Assembly: GCF_018449605.1 (NCBI RefSeq)
Contig: NZ_JAAVUW010000007.1
Coordinates: forward strand, 124,001 to 188,000
DNA from: Luteibacter sp. dw_328
GTDB taxonomy: Bacteria; Pseudomonadota; Gammaproteobacteria; Xanthomonadales; Rhodanobacteraceae
Direction: 5' to 3'
Length of the DNA stretch: 64,000 bases
Shown here in pieces: positions 42,368 through 51,930 of the stretch. The notes below the pieces were generated by a model. The model had not been told where the DNA came from and made no database searches. It worked only from the letters and a program-made list of their open reading frames with translations. How positions within the stretch are numbered: position 1 is the stretch's first letter; each line of letters opens with the position of its first letter. A program made the translations under genes and the position numbers.

Positions 42368-43216
42368 CTAAGCCAGGCAGGCGGCGGTCAGGGCATCGCG
42401 GAAGCAGGGGGCGTCTACGAGCTTGGCGGCGAGGGTGCCTTTGAAGGCGTCGCCGAGGCCGCAGGAGCCGGCGCGGTAGACGTCGGCGCTGTCGCCGTGG
42501 CGGTCGGTGCCGTGGGAGACCAGGCAGGTCTTGTCGAGCGAGACGACCACCGTGCCGGCGCAGAGGCGGCGGGCCAGGGCGTTGATGGTGGTGTCGTCCA
42601 TGCCCGTTACCGTGCTGGCGGTGATGTCGATGGAGAGGAAGCGGCCGCAGCAGCGTGCGAACTCGTGCAGGCTCAACAGCAACACGTCGGTGCTGGCGAA
42701 CTCGCGGACCGACAGGGCAGGCGGAAGCGGGCCGGGATCGAGAATGCGCAACAGCCTTTTCGAGCCAGCGAGCTCAAGCGTGGCCGCCACCGTATCGATA
42801 TTCGCTTCGGCGGAGATCAACAGTACCTTCGCCGAGTCGAAAAGATCCGACTGCGTGGCAACGAAGTCCACGGAAAGATGATCGTTGGCACCTGAGGACA
42901 GCGCGGAAATCGTCTGCCCCTTCGCATCGACAATCAAAGCCGTACGCCCGGTACGCACACCCGGCGTCATCTGCCAGCGCGCGTCGACCAACGGCGGCAA
43001 GCCGGACGGATCGATCACGTCATCGCCGATCGCAGCAATAAGGCCCACAGCCACGCCGGCATGCGACGCGGCGACGGCCTGATGAAATGCCTTGCCGCCT
43101 GGCCGACGCTCGAAGTTGTCGGCATAGGCGGGCTCACCATTGCGGGGAAGCTGCGCTGTCTGCCAGCGCTCTTCTTCGCTGTACCCGCCGATGACGATAA
43201 GACGTACGGCGGTCAT
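42368..43216 (-). CDS. Short PfkB/ribokinase-family kinase, likely nucleoside kinase
   Basis: 282 residues. Ribokinase fold with the substrate region ERRPGGKAFHQAVAASHAGV (GGKGxNxA-like), IGDD, and the anion-hole/catalytic motif in GLGDAFKG, where the usual GAGDxF has Leu for Ala. The C-terminus stops about 28 residues after this motif, shorter than the usual 50 or so of PfkB enzymes. It follows the nucleoside transporter gene by three bases on the same strand, suggesting it phosphorylates an imported nucleoside. Substrate not determined. Confidence 0.8.
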   Translation of the reverse strand: MTAVRLIVIGGYSEEERWQTAQLPRNGEPAYADNFERRPGGKAFHQAVAASHAGVAVGLIAAIGDDVIDPSGLPPLVDARWQMTPGVRTGRTALIVDAKGQTISALSSGANDHLSVDFVATQSDLFDSAKVLLISAEANIDTVAATLELAGSKRLLRILDPGPLPPALSVREFASTDVLLLSLHEFARCCGRFLSIDITASTVTGMDDTTINALARRLCAGTVVVSLDKTCLVSHGTDRHGDSADVYRAGSCGLGDAFKGTLAAKLVDAPCFRDALTAACLA

Positions 43217-43219
43217 TCC

Positions 43220-44524
43220 TTAGAACTGCTCGAGCACGCCGGCGATGGTCGCCGTCATGAACGTGGCGATGGAGCCACCCAGCACGGCGCGCAGGCCGAG
43301 GCGGGCGAGGTCGCCACGACGGTTCGGAGCGAGGCCACCGATGCCGCCGATCTGGATCGCGATGGACGAGAAGTTGGCGAAGCCGCACAGCGCATACGTC
43401 GCGATGAGGCGGCTCTGCGGCAGCAGTTGGTCGAGATGCTTGGCGAGGTCGGCATAGGCGACGAACTCGTTGATGACGACCTTCTCGCCGATGAAGCTGC
43501 CGACGAGGGTCGCATCCTGCCAGGGCACGCCGATCAGCCAGGCGATGGGCGAAAGCACCCAGCCGAAGATGGTCTCGAGGCTGAGCTTGATCTCGTGGCC
43601 GTTAGCGGCGGACAGCCAGGCATTGAGGCTGTGGTCGCCACCGAGCGTGCCGAGCCACTGCACCGGACCGTTGACGAGTGCGATGAGGGCGATGAAGGCG
43701 AGCAGCATGGCGCCGACATTCATGGCCAGCTTGAGGCCGTCGCCCGCGCCCGTGGCAGCGGCATCGATGATGTTGGCGGTGGTCTTCTCGACCTCGATCT
43801 TCACGGTGCCGCGGGTGAGCGGCTCCTGCGTTTCGGGCACGAGGATCTTGGCCAGCACCATGGTGGCCGGGGCCGCCATGACCGACGCGGTAAGCAGGTG
43901 CTTCGCGTAGAACATGCGCTGCGCCGGATCGTCGCCGCCGAGCATCGCCACATAGGCGGCCATCACCGAGCCGGCGATATGCGCCATGCCGCCGATCATG
44001 ACGGTCATGAGCTCGGCCTGGGTCATGCGCTCGATATAGGGCTTGATGGTCAGCGGCGCTTCGGTCTGGCCGATGAACACGCTGGCGCAGACGCTGGTGG
44101 TCTCCGCACCGGAGACGCGCATCACCTTGGTGATGACCCAGGCCATGCCCTTGACGATCTGCTGCATCACGCCGATGTGGTAGAGCACGCCGGTGAGGGC
44201 GGCGAAGAACACGATGGTCGGCAGTACCTTCACGGCGAAGATCACGCCGAACCTGGAGCTGTCCAGCAGGCTGCCGAAAATGAAGCGCGAGCCGACGTCG
44301 ACGTAGTCGAGCAGGTGGACGAAACCGGTGGCGATGGCGTCGAAGACATCGCGGCCCAGCGGCACCTTCAGCACGACCGCCGCGAAGGCGATCTGCAGGG
44401 TGATGCCGGTGGCGACGAGCTTCCAGTCGACAACCCGCTTGTTGTTCGAAAAACAGAAGGCGATGGCGAGAAGCATCGCCAGACCGAACAGGCCAAACCC
44501 TACATGGCCCAACAGACCGAGCAT
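43220..44524 (-). CDS. Concentrative nucleoside transporter (NupC/CNT)
   Basis: 434 residues, proton- or sodium-coupled nucleoside uptake in the inner membrane. The CNT substrate-binding blocks are present: VCASVFIGQTEAPLTIKPYI, then MTVMIGGMAHIAGSVMAAYV and, after the scaffold, FIGEKVVINEFVAYADLAKH and YALCGFANFSSIAIQIGGIG. The following kinase gene is three bases away and transcribed together. No regulator adjacent. Confidence 0.95.
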   Translation of the reverse strand: MLGLLGHVGFGLFGLAMLLAIAFCFSNNKRVVDWKLVATGITLQIAFAAVVLKVPLGRDVFDAIATGFVHLLDYVDVGSRFIFGSLLDSSRFGVIFAVKVLPTIVFFAALTGVLYHIGVMQQIVKGMAWVITKVMRVSGAETTSVCASVFIGQTEAPLTIKPYIERMTQAELMTVMIGGMAHIAGSVMAAYVAMLGGDDPAQRMFYAKHLLTASVMAAPATMVLAKILVPETQEPLTRGTVKIEVEKTTANIIDAAATGAGDGLKLAMNVGAMLLAFIALIALVNGPVQWLGTLGGDHSLNAWLSAANGHEIKLSLETIFGWVLSPIAWLIGVPWQDATLVGSFIGEKVVINEFVAYADLAKHLDQLLPQSRLIATYALCGFANFSSIAIQIGGIGGLAPNRRGDLARLGLRAVLGGSIATFMTATIAGVLEQF

Positions 44525-44671
44525 CGTGACTTACCCCTATGAAGGCCGGGGGTAGCCCCGTGACCGCTTTTCGTGAACTCGTTGAGAGACGGGAGGTTAC
44601 GGGAGGTGGCCTTGTGGGGCAAGGTAGCCCGCGAAATTGGGACTGAGAGCGGTCTGGGTTACCCTTTGCGC

Positions 44672-45301
44672 ATGAGCCTCTTCCTGACCATCGCCCTCGT
44701 CCACATCGTCGCCCTGATCACGCCGGGGCCGGATTTCTTCTTCGTTTCCCAGCTGGCGGCAAGCCGGTCGAGACGCGAGGCCCTGGCCGGTGTCGTCGGC
44801 ATCGCCCTTGGCGTCGCCGCCTGGGCCGCCCTGGCCCTGCTCGGGCTGCACGTGCTGCTGCAAAGGCTGGCGTGGCTGGAGCGCGGTATCGCCATCCTTG
44901 GCGGCGCTTACCTGTGCTGGATGGGGTTTCAGCTGCTCCGGGCCGCCTGGCGGGCCAAGCCTGACGCCGTGGCGCCGACGGTGGACGTGCGCGGCTCCAG
45001 TCCCTGGAAGGCACTCGTACGCGGGCTGGCGACCAACCTGGCCAACCCGAAGGCAGCCATCTACTTTGCGTCGATCTTCTCGGCCTTCGTCGGCGATGAA
45101 ATGACGGCGGGCGCACGCTGGGGCTTGTGGGCCATGATCACGGTGGAAACGATGCTGTGGTTCGCCGTGGTCGCCGGCATCTTCGCCCTGCCGGCCATGC
45201 GCCGGGGCTATGTCCGGGCCAGTCGCTGGATCGACGGTGGGGCCGGGGCGATCTTCTCGCTGTTCGGCCTGTACCTGATCTTCGGTCGCCGCGCGGCCTA
45301 G
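44672..45301 (+). CDS. LysE/RhtB-family amino acid exporter
   Basis: 209 residues from ATG 44672. Six membrane helices; the family signature LITPGPDFFFVSQLAASRSR (residues 13-32) and NLANPKAAIYFASIF are present. Members export amino acids such as threonine or homoserine lactones. It converges on a MarR gene with a 4-base overlap of their 3' ends. Substrate unknown. Confidence 0.92.
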   Translation: MSLFLTIALVHIVALITPGPDFFFVSQLAASRSRREALAGVVGIALGVAAWAALALLGLHVLLQRLAWLERGIAILGGAYLCWMGFQLLRAAWRAKPDAVAPTVDVRGSSPWKALVRGLATNLANPKAAIYFASIFSAFVGDEMTAGARWGLWAMITVETMLWFAVVAGIFALPAMRRGYVRASRWIDGGAGAIFSLFGLYLIFGRRAA

Positions 45302-45750
45302 TCTTTCTCGAGATTCCGGGTGACCTGGGCCAGGCTTTCCGCCAGGACGGCCAGGTCCGGTGTGCCCAGGCCTTCAAGCGCGCTGCGCGCCAGATCGGCC
45401 ACCAGGGCGCGGACGCGCTCGGCCATGCGTTTGCCAGCGACCGTGAGGCCGATGTCGACCAGACGGCGGTCGGCTTCGTTACGGACGCGGCGCATCAGTC
45501 CGCGCTCGATACCTGCATCCACTGCATGGGTGACGGTGCTGGCGTTGACGCCGCAGGCGGAAGCCAGCTCGGTGGAAATCATGCTGCCACGCGTGGCCAG
45601 CAGCAGGAGCATGTCGCTCTGCAGCGCGGTGATGCCGAACTCGCGCTGGGCGCGACGGCCAACGGCATCGCGCAGGCGGGATCCCGCCAACATGAGGTCT
45701 CGGCCGAGGTCGAGCGCCGCCCCGCTGTTGTTATCGTCGTCGCCGCTCAT
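45298..45750 (-). CDS. MarR-family transcriptional regulator
   Basis: 150 residues. Winged helix with FGITALQSDMLLLLATRGSM, TELASACGVNASTVTHAVDA and the wing VRNEADRRLVDIGLT, followed by a dimerisation helix. MarR proteins respond to small aromatic ligands. Its 3' end overlaps the convergent LysE gene, and the upstream neighbour is an AraC gene, about 106 bases away. Target genes unknown. Confidence 0.92.
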   Translation of the reverse strand: MSGDDDNNSGAALDLGRDLMLAGSRLRDAVGRRAQREFGITALQSDMLLLLATRGSMISTELASACGVNASTVTHAVDAGIERGLMRRVRNEADRRLVDIGLTVAGKRMAERVRALVADLARSALEGLGTPDLAVLAESLAQVTRNLEKD

Positions 45751-45856
45751 GTTCCTGCCGATGCCGCTGTCGTACGTGAAAGGATACGTAGCCGATGGAA
45801 TGATGGCTTGACTGAAAGCACAATCGTTTGGCATTTCCGACCCGCATTTGTAGGTC

Positions 45857-46624
45857 TTAATCGGCAGAGCGACGCCATGCGCCCGGCGGCATGCCGACGG
45901 TGCGGGTGAATACGCGGGTGAAGTGACTCTGCTCGGCGAAGCCGCAGGCCAGCGCGATATCCGCCAGCGAGAGATGATTGATCCGCAGCATGTCCTGCGC
46001 GCGTTCGATGCGCCGGTCGAGGAGCCAGCGGTGCGGTGGCTTGCCGATGCTGCGGCGGAAGGCGCGTGAGAAATGATTGACGGAGAGGCCACAGGCCTCG
46101 GCGACATCGCAGACCGGGAACGACTGGTCGAGCCGCTCTTCCATATAGGCAATGGCCCGGCGCTCCTGCCAGCCCGCGAGACCGCCGCGTGGGGCGCCGG
46201 GGTCGTCTCGTCCGGGCGTACACGGAAGGATGGCCCGCAGGGCCAGTGCCACGTGGGCGAGCAGGGGCGCGTTTGGCGCCTCGGCCCGAAGACTGTCGAA
46301 AAGCACCTGGGCCAGGGTGTGCACGGCCGGCGGGTGCACCGCCTCGGCGCCGGCCGGGCGTTGCCGCCGGAAAAGGATGGCCCCCGTTCCTTCGTCCGCC
46401 ATGCGATTGGCGCGATAAACGAGCAACAGCTCGTCCTCGAGACCGTCGACGGCCTCGAGCAGGATTTCGATGACTTCATCGCGCTGGCGCAACTCGTGCA
46501 GCAGGCTATGCCTTCCCCTCGGTCCGTCGCCGCGATCCAGCGCGGCGGAGCGCTGGGCCAGGTCGACGATGACGGTGGCCGTACGCGGTGTCGTGGCGAT
46601 ACAGGCTGCTTCGGCGCGATACAT
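45857..46624 (-). CDS. AraC-family transcriptional regulator
   Basis: 255 residues from ATG 46624. The N-terminal 130 residues are of no recognised cupin type; the C-terminal double HTH is clear (VCDVAEACGLSVNHFSRAFR, then SLADIALACGFAEQSHFTRV and FTRTVGMPPGAWRR). It belongs to the short AraC proteins that end directly at the HTH. No divergent target gene is evident; the GH13 gene downstream is on the same strand but lies beyond its upstream side. Confidence 0.9.
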   Translation of the reverse strand: MYRAEAACIATTPRTATVIVDLAQRSAALDRGDGPRGRHSLLHELRQRDEVIEILLEAVDGLEDELLLVYRANRMADEGTGAILFRRQRPAGAEAVHPPAVHTLAQVLFDSLRAEAPNAPLLAHVALALRAILPCTPGRDDPGAPRGGLAGWQERRAIAYMEERLDQSFPVCDVAEACGLSVNHFSRAFRRSIGKPPHRWLLDRRIERAQDMLRINHLSLADIALACGFAEQSHFTRVFTRTVGMPPGAWRRSAD

Positions 46625-46727
46625 GGGCCGATCCTCATGGGAAATCGGATGTGAATCGAAGCATTGCGCACGCAAGGATCGCCGGCCACCCCCTAATGGG
46701 GTATGTCACATATGCAACACCTGGTTC

Positions 46728-48383
46728 TCACACGCCGTCGACTTCTTTCCGCTGGAGCACGTAGCCCAGCCCGCCTTCGCGGAACCAGCGGTAGCCATAC
46801 GGTTCCAGCAGGATCCGGTGTTTTCCCCGGCCCTCGGGTTGGCTGTGGTCGTCCGATAAAAGGTTGACCAGGGGCTCGGCGAGGGTGAATGCCGCCTCGC
46901 ACGGCGCGTCGGAAAGATTGTGCAAAAACAGCACGGCATTGCCGCGCCAGGTATAGCGAACCATCAGGATGGCGTTGTCATCGAGCGGGAGCACGTCGAA
47001 ATCGCCCCAGGACACTTCGAGCACCTCCTTGCGCATGCGGATGACACGTTCCATCCAGTTGAGCAGGGAGCCGGGGTCGCGTCGCTGCTCGGCCACGTTG
47101 ACGTGGGGAAAGCCGAACGGCCCGTCGCCGATGACCTTGCTCACCGCACGCCGCGCATCGGTGAAGCCGGCGAGCCGCTCGGTGGACCATTGCATGGGCG
47201 TCCGTGCGCACTCACGCTCGGGCAGGGAGAGGTCGTCACCCATGCCGATTTCGTCCCCATAGCGGATGACCGGCGTGCCGGGCAGGGTCAGCATGAGGCT
47301 GTACGCGAGCTCCAGCCGGCGACGGTCGTTGCGCAGCATGGGGGCAAGGCGCCGGCGAATGCCGCGATCGTAGAGCTGCATGTCCTTGTCGGGCCCGAAT
47401 TCGGCAAACACGCGATCGCGCTGGCGCTTCGTCAGCCGGCCGAGGTCGAGTTCGTCGTGGTTTCGAAGGAACATGGCCCACTGCGCCGTGGACGGTCGGG
47501 GCCGGGTCTTCTCCAGTGCGCCGACCAGCGGCCTGACGTCGCCGGCGGCCAGCGCATAGAACAGGTTCTGGTTGACCTGGAAGTTGAACATCATCTGGAG
47601 CCGGTCGCCGTCGTCGCCGAAATATTCCAGATCGTCTTTCGGCAGCACGTTCGCTTCGCCCAGGATGATCGCGTCGCCCTGGCGCCACTGCAGCAGCTCG
47701 CGGAACGAGCGCAGCATGTCGAACTGTTCCTTCGGCTTCGTTACGTCCGCGCCCTTGGTCGAGATGACGAAGGGCACGGCGTCCATGCGGAAGCCGGAGA
47801 CGCCCAGCTGTGTCCAGAACCCCATGATCTTGAGGATCTCTGCCTGCACGTATGGGTTCGAGGTGTCCAGGTCGGGTTGGAAATCGTAGAAGCGGTGGAA
47901 GTACCAGGCCTTGGCTTTCTTCTCGTAATTCCAGGTGCTTTTCTGCACGCCGGGAAACACCATGCCGGTGTTCGCGTTGGCCGGTCGCGTCTTCGACCAC
48001 ACGTACCAGTCGCGATATTTCGAGTCGGGATCGCGACAGGCTTCCCGGAACCAGGGGTGCTGGTCCGAGGTGTGGTTCACCACCAGGTCGATCAGCACGC
48101 GCATGCCGCGCTGATGCGCCGCATGGGTGAACTCGACGAAGTCGCCCAGCGTGCCGTAGCGCGGGTCGACGTTGTAATAGTCGCTGATGTCGTACCCGCC
48201 GTCCTTGCAGGGCGAGGTCTGGAACGGCATGAGCCACACGGCGGTCACGCCCAGGCCTTGCAGGTAATCCAGCCGGCGCCCGAGTCCCTGGAAGTCGCCG
48301 ATGCCGTCGCCGTTGGAATCCTGGAAGGTTCCCACGGAGAGGCAATAGATGATCGCGTTCTTGTACCAGAGGTCGTTGATCAT
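46728..48383 (-). CDS. GH13 alpha-glucosidase/trehalose synthase-like enzyme
   Basis: 551 residues from ATG 48383. GH13 barrel: region I LVVNHTSD, region II GFRMDAVPF (nucleophile Asp), region III ILGEAN (acid/base Glu) and region IV FLRNHDEL (third Asp). WYKNAIIYCLSVGTFQDSNG at the start and the FLRNHDELDLGRLT block are typical of trehalose synthase (TreS)-like proteins, which interconvert maltose and trehalose, but the C-terminal maltokinase and several TreS hallmarks are not present, so hydrolysis or transglucosylation is equally possible. Divergent from a second GH13 gene. Confidence 0.85.
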   Translation of the reverse strand: MINDLWYKNAIIYCLSVGTFQDSNGDGIGDFQGLGRRLDYLQGLGVTAVWLMPFQTSPCKDGGYDISDYYNVDPRYGTLGDFVEFTHAAHQRGMRVLIDLVVNHTSDQHPWFREACRDPDSKYRDWYVWSKTRPANANTGMVFPGVQKSTWNYEKKAKAWYFHRFYDFQPDLDTSNPYVQAEILKIMGFWTQLGVSGFRMDAVPFVISTKGADVTKPKEQFDMLRSFRELLQWRQGDAIILGEANVLPKDDLEYFGDDGDRLQMMFNFQVNQNLFYALAAGDVRPLVGALEKTRPRPSTAQWAMFLRNHDELDLGRLTKRQRDRVFAEFGPDKDMQLYDRGIRRRLAPMLRNDRRRLELAYSLMLTLPGTPVIRYGDEIGMGDDLSLPERECARTPMQWSTERLAGFTDARRAVSKVIGDGPFGFPHVNVAEQRRDPGSLLNWMERVIRMRKEVLEVSWGDFDVLPLDDNAILMVRYTWRGNAVLFLHNLSDAPCEAAFTLAEPLVNLLSDDHSQPEGRGKHRILLEPYGYRWFREGGLGYVLQRKEVDGV

Positions 48384-48484
48384 GACGGCAGCCGGTGCAC
48401 GAGGTAGGAGCAAGAGCCTACGAGGAGTCGCGTGAAGGCGTTCCCTACACATTCCCCCCAACATTCTGTTGGCCACGGCTCCAT

Positions 48485-48507
48485 GTAGGAGCCGATTCAT
48501 CGGCGAT
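48485..48507 (+). repeat. Solo REP arm
   Basis: GTAGGAGCCGATTCATCGG plus CGAT in the 165-base gap between the divergent GH13 genes; no inverted partner arm nearby. It lies within the likely promoter region of both. Confidence 0.85.
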
Positions 48508-48548
48508 GGCCCGCAGCGACGCCTCACATCGATCAACAAGGTACGGGC

Positions 48549-50120
48549 ATGACACACCCCCTCTGGTGGCAAGACGGCGTCATCTACCAGATCTACCCGC
48601 GCTCCTTCGCGGACGCCAACGGCGACGGCATCGGCGACCTCGAAGGCATCCGCGCCAAACTCGGTTACCTGGCGGGCCTGGGCGTCCGTGCGCTTTGGAT
48701 ATCGCCGATCTTTCCCTCACCGATGGCCGATTTCGGTTACGACGTCAGCGACTATCGCGGCATCGACCCGCTTTTCGGCGATATCGAAAGCATGGATGCC
48801 CTGATTGCCGATGCCCATGCCCTGGGCCTCAAGATCATCCTCGACTTCGTGCCGAACCATACCTCCGACGAACATCCGTGGTTCCGCGAAAGCCGGCGTT
48901 CGCGCGACAGCGCCTTCCGCGACTGGTATCTCTGGCGCGATCCCGCGCCCGGTGGCGGTCCGCCGAACAACTGGTTGTCCAATTTCGGTGGCAGCGCCTG
49001 GGCCTTCGACCCGCCCACGGGCCAGTACTACCTGCACCTCTTTCTCGACAAACAGCCCGACCTCAACTGGCGCAATCCGGTCGTCCGCGAAGCCATGTAC
49101 GACGCCATGCGCTTCTGGCTCCGCCGTGGCGTCGATGGCTTCCGTGTGGACGTGCTCTACCACGTCATGAAGGACGCGCAGTTCCGTGACAACCCGCTCA
49201 ACCCGGCGTATCGCGAGGGCATCGATTCGGAGGCGAACCGGTTCCTTCCCGTCTACACGGCCGACCTGCCGGAGGTGCTCGGCATCGTGACCGCCATGCG
49301 CGATGTCATCGATGAGTTTCCCGAGCGGGTCTTGATCGGCGAGCTCTACCTGCCGCTGGACCGGATCGTCGCTTATTACGGCGAGAACCTGGACGGCGCG
49401 AACCTGCCGTTCAACTTCCTGCTGATCGGGACGGCCTGGGAGGCGCGAACCATTGCCAGCCTGGTCGAGCGCTATGAAGCGGCGTTGCCCGCCGGCGGCT
49501 GGCCTAACTGGGTGCTCGGCAATCACGACAAGCCGCGCGTCGCCTCGCGCGTAGGTGACCTGCAGGCCCGCGTCGCCGCGGTGTTGCTGCTGACCCTGCG
49601 GGGCACGCCGACGATGTATTACGGCGACGAGATCGGCATGCACGACGGGGTGATCACGCCGGGCCAGGTGCGTGACCCCTTCGAACTCAACGAGCCCGGC
49701 AAGGGCCTCGGTCGCGATCCGCAACGCACGCCGATGCGCTGGTTTCCCCGTGAAGGCGCGGGGTTCACCCGTGGTACTCCCTGGTTGCCCGTGGGCGACC
49801 ACATCGCGACCTGCAACGTGGCCAGCGAGGCGGAGGATCATGCGTCCCTGCTGTCGCTCTACAAAGCGCTGCTTTGCCTGCGCCGTGACAGTCGCGCGCT
49901 GAGCGTCGGTAGCTTTCGGCTGCTCGCCGTCGATGACGCCGTGATGGTGTACGAACGTTGCGATGGCGACGAGCGCTATGTCGTGGCGCTCAATTTCACC
50001 GACGGCGAGAGGCTGTTGCCCTTGCCCTTGCCCGTGCCGGGGGCCGTGGTCATCTCGACCGTGGCAGGCTCGTCCCCGGCCTTGCTTCGCCCGGGGGAGG
50101 CACGCGTCTACCGCGCCTGA
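48549..50120 (+). CDS. GH13 alpha-glucosidase / oligo-1,6-glucosidase-type enzyme
   Basis: 523 residues, cytoplasmic. Region I DFVPNHTSDEHPWF, region II GFRVDVLYH (nucleophile Asp), region III LIGELYL (acid/base Glu) and region IV VLGNHDKPR (Asp). The calcium-free loop DANGDGIGDLEGIRAKLGYL and GGSAWAFDPPTGQYYLH fit alpha-glucosidases of the GH13_17/23 kind acting on maltose or sucrose-type substrates. Together with the divergent GH13 gene it suggests intracellular alpha-glucoside or trehalose use. No regulator or transporter adjacent. Confidence 0.93.
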   Translation: MTHPLWWQDGVIYQIYPRSFADANGDGIGDLEGIRAKLGYLAGLGVRALWISPIFPSPMADFGYDVSDYRGIDPLFGDIESMDALIADAHALGLKIILDFVPNHTSDEHPWFRESRRSRDSAFRDWYLWRDPAPGGGPPNNWLSNFGGSAWAFDPPTGQYYLHLFLDKQPDLNWRNPVVREAMYDAMRFWLRRGVDGFRVDVLYHVMKDAQFRDNPLNPAYREGIDSEANRFLPVYTADLPEVLGIVTAMRDVIDEFPERVLIGELYLPLDRIVAYYGENLDGANLPFNFLLIGTAWEARTIASLVERYEAALPAGGWPNWVLGNHDKPRVASRVGDLQARVAAVLLLTLRGTPTMYYGDEIGMHDGVITPGQVRDPFELNEPGKGLGRDPQRTPMRWFPREGAGFTRGTPWLPVGDHIATCNVASEAEDHASLLSLYKALLCLRRDSRALSVGSFRLLAVDDAVMVYERCDGDERYVVALNFTDGERLLPLPLPVPGAVVISTVAGSSPALLRPGEARVYRA

Positions 50121-50129
50121 GGGCGGTCG

Positions 50130-50408
50130 TCAGAACGCCCCGAACCCCACGGAAACCTCCAGACCCAGATCTATCTTTACGCCACGCAAGAAGGCGAGCA
50201 CTTCCTCGTAGCGTCCGGACGCCACCAGGACCTCGGCGGTTTGCAGGTCCAGGTGCTCGATGGGGTCGTTGCGGTACCAGGCGATCCGACGGGCTTCGTC
50301 AGGCTCGACGCGCGCGGCTTCGCGCAGCACCTTCCAGGCGTGTGACTTCCGCGCCGGCCCATCGGCGGCGGAGCGAATATCGACAATCTGTGCGTACGAC
50401 ATACCCAT
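50130..50408 (-). CDS. Small hypothetical protein, weakly MbcA/ParS-like
   Basis: 92 residues, ATG 50408 with GAGG 7 bases upstream. The C-terminal part ([20 protein letters not shown], then [15 protein letters not shown]) resembles the short 'toxin-binding' domain of MbcA/ParS/Xre antitoxins (W..NP...L...P.ELL....R..V...L), but the match is only in pattern and no RES- or other toxin gene is adjacent. It is convergent with the GH13 gene. I regard the antitoxin idea as weak. Confidence 0.6.
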   Translation of the reverse strand: MGMSYAQIVDIRSAADGPARKSHAWKVLREAARVEPDEARRIAWYRNDPIEHLDLQTAEVLVASGRYEEVLAFLRGVKIDLGLEVSVGFGAF

Positions 50409-50475
50409 AACCTCACCTCGACGACCAGCGTGCCTATCTTTCCCTTCCCGATTCTTTCGCAGAGGAGTTACCCCG

Positions 50476-51075
50476 ATGGCAAAAGTCCTCGTTCTCTATT
50501 ACTCGGCGTACGGCCATATCGAAAAAATGGCCAACGCCGTGGCTGAAGGCGCTCGCGAAGCCGGCGCGCACGTCGATATTAAACGCGTGCCCGAAACCGT
50601 CCCCGACGATGTTGCCAAAAGCGCGCACTTCAAACTTGACCAACCCGCACCCATCGCGCGCGTCGACGAACTGGAATCCTATGATGCGATCATCATCGGC
50701 ACCGGTACCCGTTACGGCCGCATGACCTCGCAGATGGCCAGCTTCCTCGACCAGACCGGTCCGTTGTGGGCGCGTGGTGCGCTCAACGGCAAGGTCGGTG
50801 GCGCATTCGCTTCGACGGCGACGCAGCACGGTGGCCAGGAAACGACCCTGTTCTCGATCATCACCAACCTGTTTCATCTGGGTCTGATTCCGGTGGGCCT
50901 GCCCTACAGTTTCCAGGGTCAGATGAAGCTGGACGAGGTCACGGGTGGTGCACCCTACGGAGCTACGACCATCGCAGGCACCGACGGTTCCCGTCAGGTC
51001 TCCGAAAACGAACTGGCTGGTGCACGTTTCCAGGGCAAACACATTGCCGAGGTCGCGACGAAGCTGTTCGGTTGA
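50476..51075 (+). CDS. wrbA: NAD(P)H:quinone oxidoreductase WrbA
   Basis: 199 residues, flavodoxin-like fold with FMN phosphate loop [13 protein letters not shown] (residues 7-19), the FMN-contacting [13 protein letters not shown] and [13 protein letters not shown] motifs, all characteristic of type IV WrbA. Two-electron reduction of quinones protects against redox cycling. ATG 50476 has AGAGGAG 8 bases upstream. Convergent with an AraC gene three bases downstream. Confidence 0.96.
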   Translation: MAKVLVLYYSAYGHIEKMANAVAEGAREAGAHVDIKRVPETVPDDVAKSAHFKLDQPAPIARVDELESYDAIIIGTGTRYGRMTSQMASFLDQTGPLWARGALNGKVGGAFASTATQHGGQETTLFSIITNLFHLGLIPVGLPYSFQGQMKLDEVTGGAPYGATTIAGTDGSRQVSENELAGARFQGKHIAEVATKLFG

Positions 51076-51078
51076 CGA

Positions 51079-51675
51079 TTACGCTTCCTGCCACTGCGAA
51101 CGCCGCCAATGACTCGGGCTCTGCCCGACGAGGCGGCGGAACAGGTTGCACAGGTGGGCCTGGTCCGAAAGGCCGCAGGCCAGGGCGATCTGGCTGAGCG
51201 GTTCGCGGGTTTGCAGCATCAGGGTCTGCGCCCGCTCGACGCGGCGACGCATGATGTAGGCGTGCGGGGGATCGCCGAAGGTGTCCTTGAACGCCCGACA
51301 GAAATAACTGCTCGACAGACCGGCGATCGTGGCCAGATGGTCGATGGTGATCGCGAAACCGAGGTTTTCCTCGACGTGGCTAGCGACACGACGTGCCTGC
51401 CATGGGGCGAGGCCGGCACCGACGCGGCGGCGTGCCGAGCTGGCGGTTTCCGCGTGGATTTCCTCGCGATCGAGGAGGGCGGCGACACGTGCGACACACG
51501 CGCGGGTCGTGGCCAGATCGGTCTCGACGGCGGTGAGGGCCTGCTCGAGCAGGCGGGTGACCGTCGGTTCCTGCTCGGCAGCGGGGGCATCGATGGCGAA
51601 GGGCGCAAGGACATGCATGGCCTCGGTGGTGCGCGCACCACCGGTCCCGGCGAACGTGTTGGTTTCGTATCGCAT
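51079..51675 (-). CDS. AraC-family transcriptional regulator
   Basis: 198 residues from ATG 51675, preferred to a GTG at 51717 because GGAG lies 9 bases upstream. Only the double HTH (about 95-195) is a recognisable domain: ITIDHLATIAGLSSSYFCRA, ERAQTLMLQTREPLSQIALA, GLSDQAHLCNLFRRLVG. The N-terminal 90 residues are helical and of no known family. Convergent with wrbA. Confidence 0.9.
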   Translation of the reverse strand: MRYETNTFAGTGGARTTEAMHVLAPFAIDAPAAEQEPTVTRLLEQALTAVETDLATTRACVARVAALLDREEIHAETASSARRRVGAGLAPWQARRVASHVEENLGFAITIDHLATIAGLSSSYFCRAFKDTFGDPPHAYIMRRRVERAQTLMLQTREPLSQIALACGLSDQAHLCNLFRRLVGQSPSHWRRSQWQEA

Positions 51676-51930
51676 CAGCGTGAGCTCCACGGCAACGGGC
51701 GTGGGCGGTCTGCCCACACTTGCAGCCTAGTCGCGATGCGGGGGTGTACTGAATTCTACAAAGGGACTGTAAAGCTCATACCAAAGGGTTAAACCCTCCC
51801 TTGTCGGAATATCTTGTAGCTGTCGTGCCGTAACGGTCAAAAACCATCACCGGCGTGCAAGACGATCTGACATCATTCGGCCACGCTTCAGGCCGAATCT
51901 GCACAAGACGATCGGGCCGAGCCACCTTCG

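Noticed and set aside
43061-44542. 493-codon open frame opposite the nucleoside transporter
   Set aside because: Same effect of GC-rich third positions; repeated DE/HG-rich sequence without a family, whereas the opposite strand encodes a full CNT protein.
51783-51793. GGGTTAAACCC palindrome before the sensor kinase gene
   Set aside because: Only five paired bases each side and no regulator or repeated copy; could be chance.
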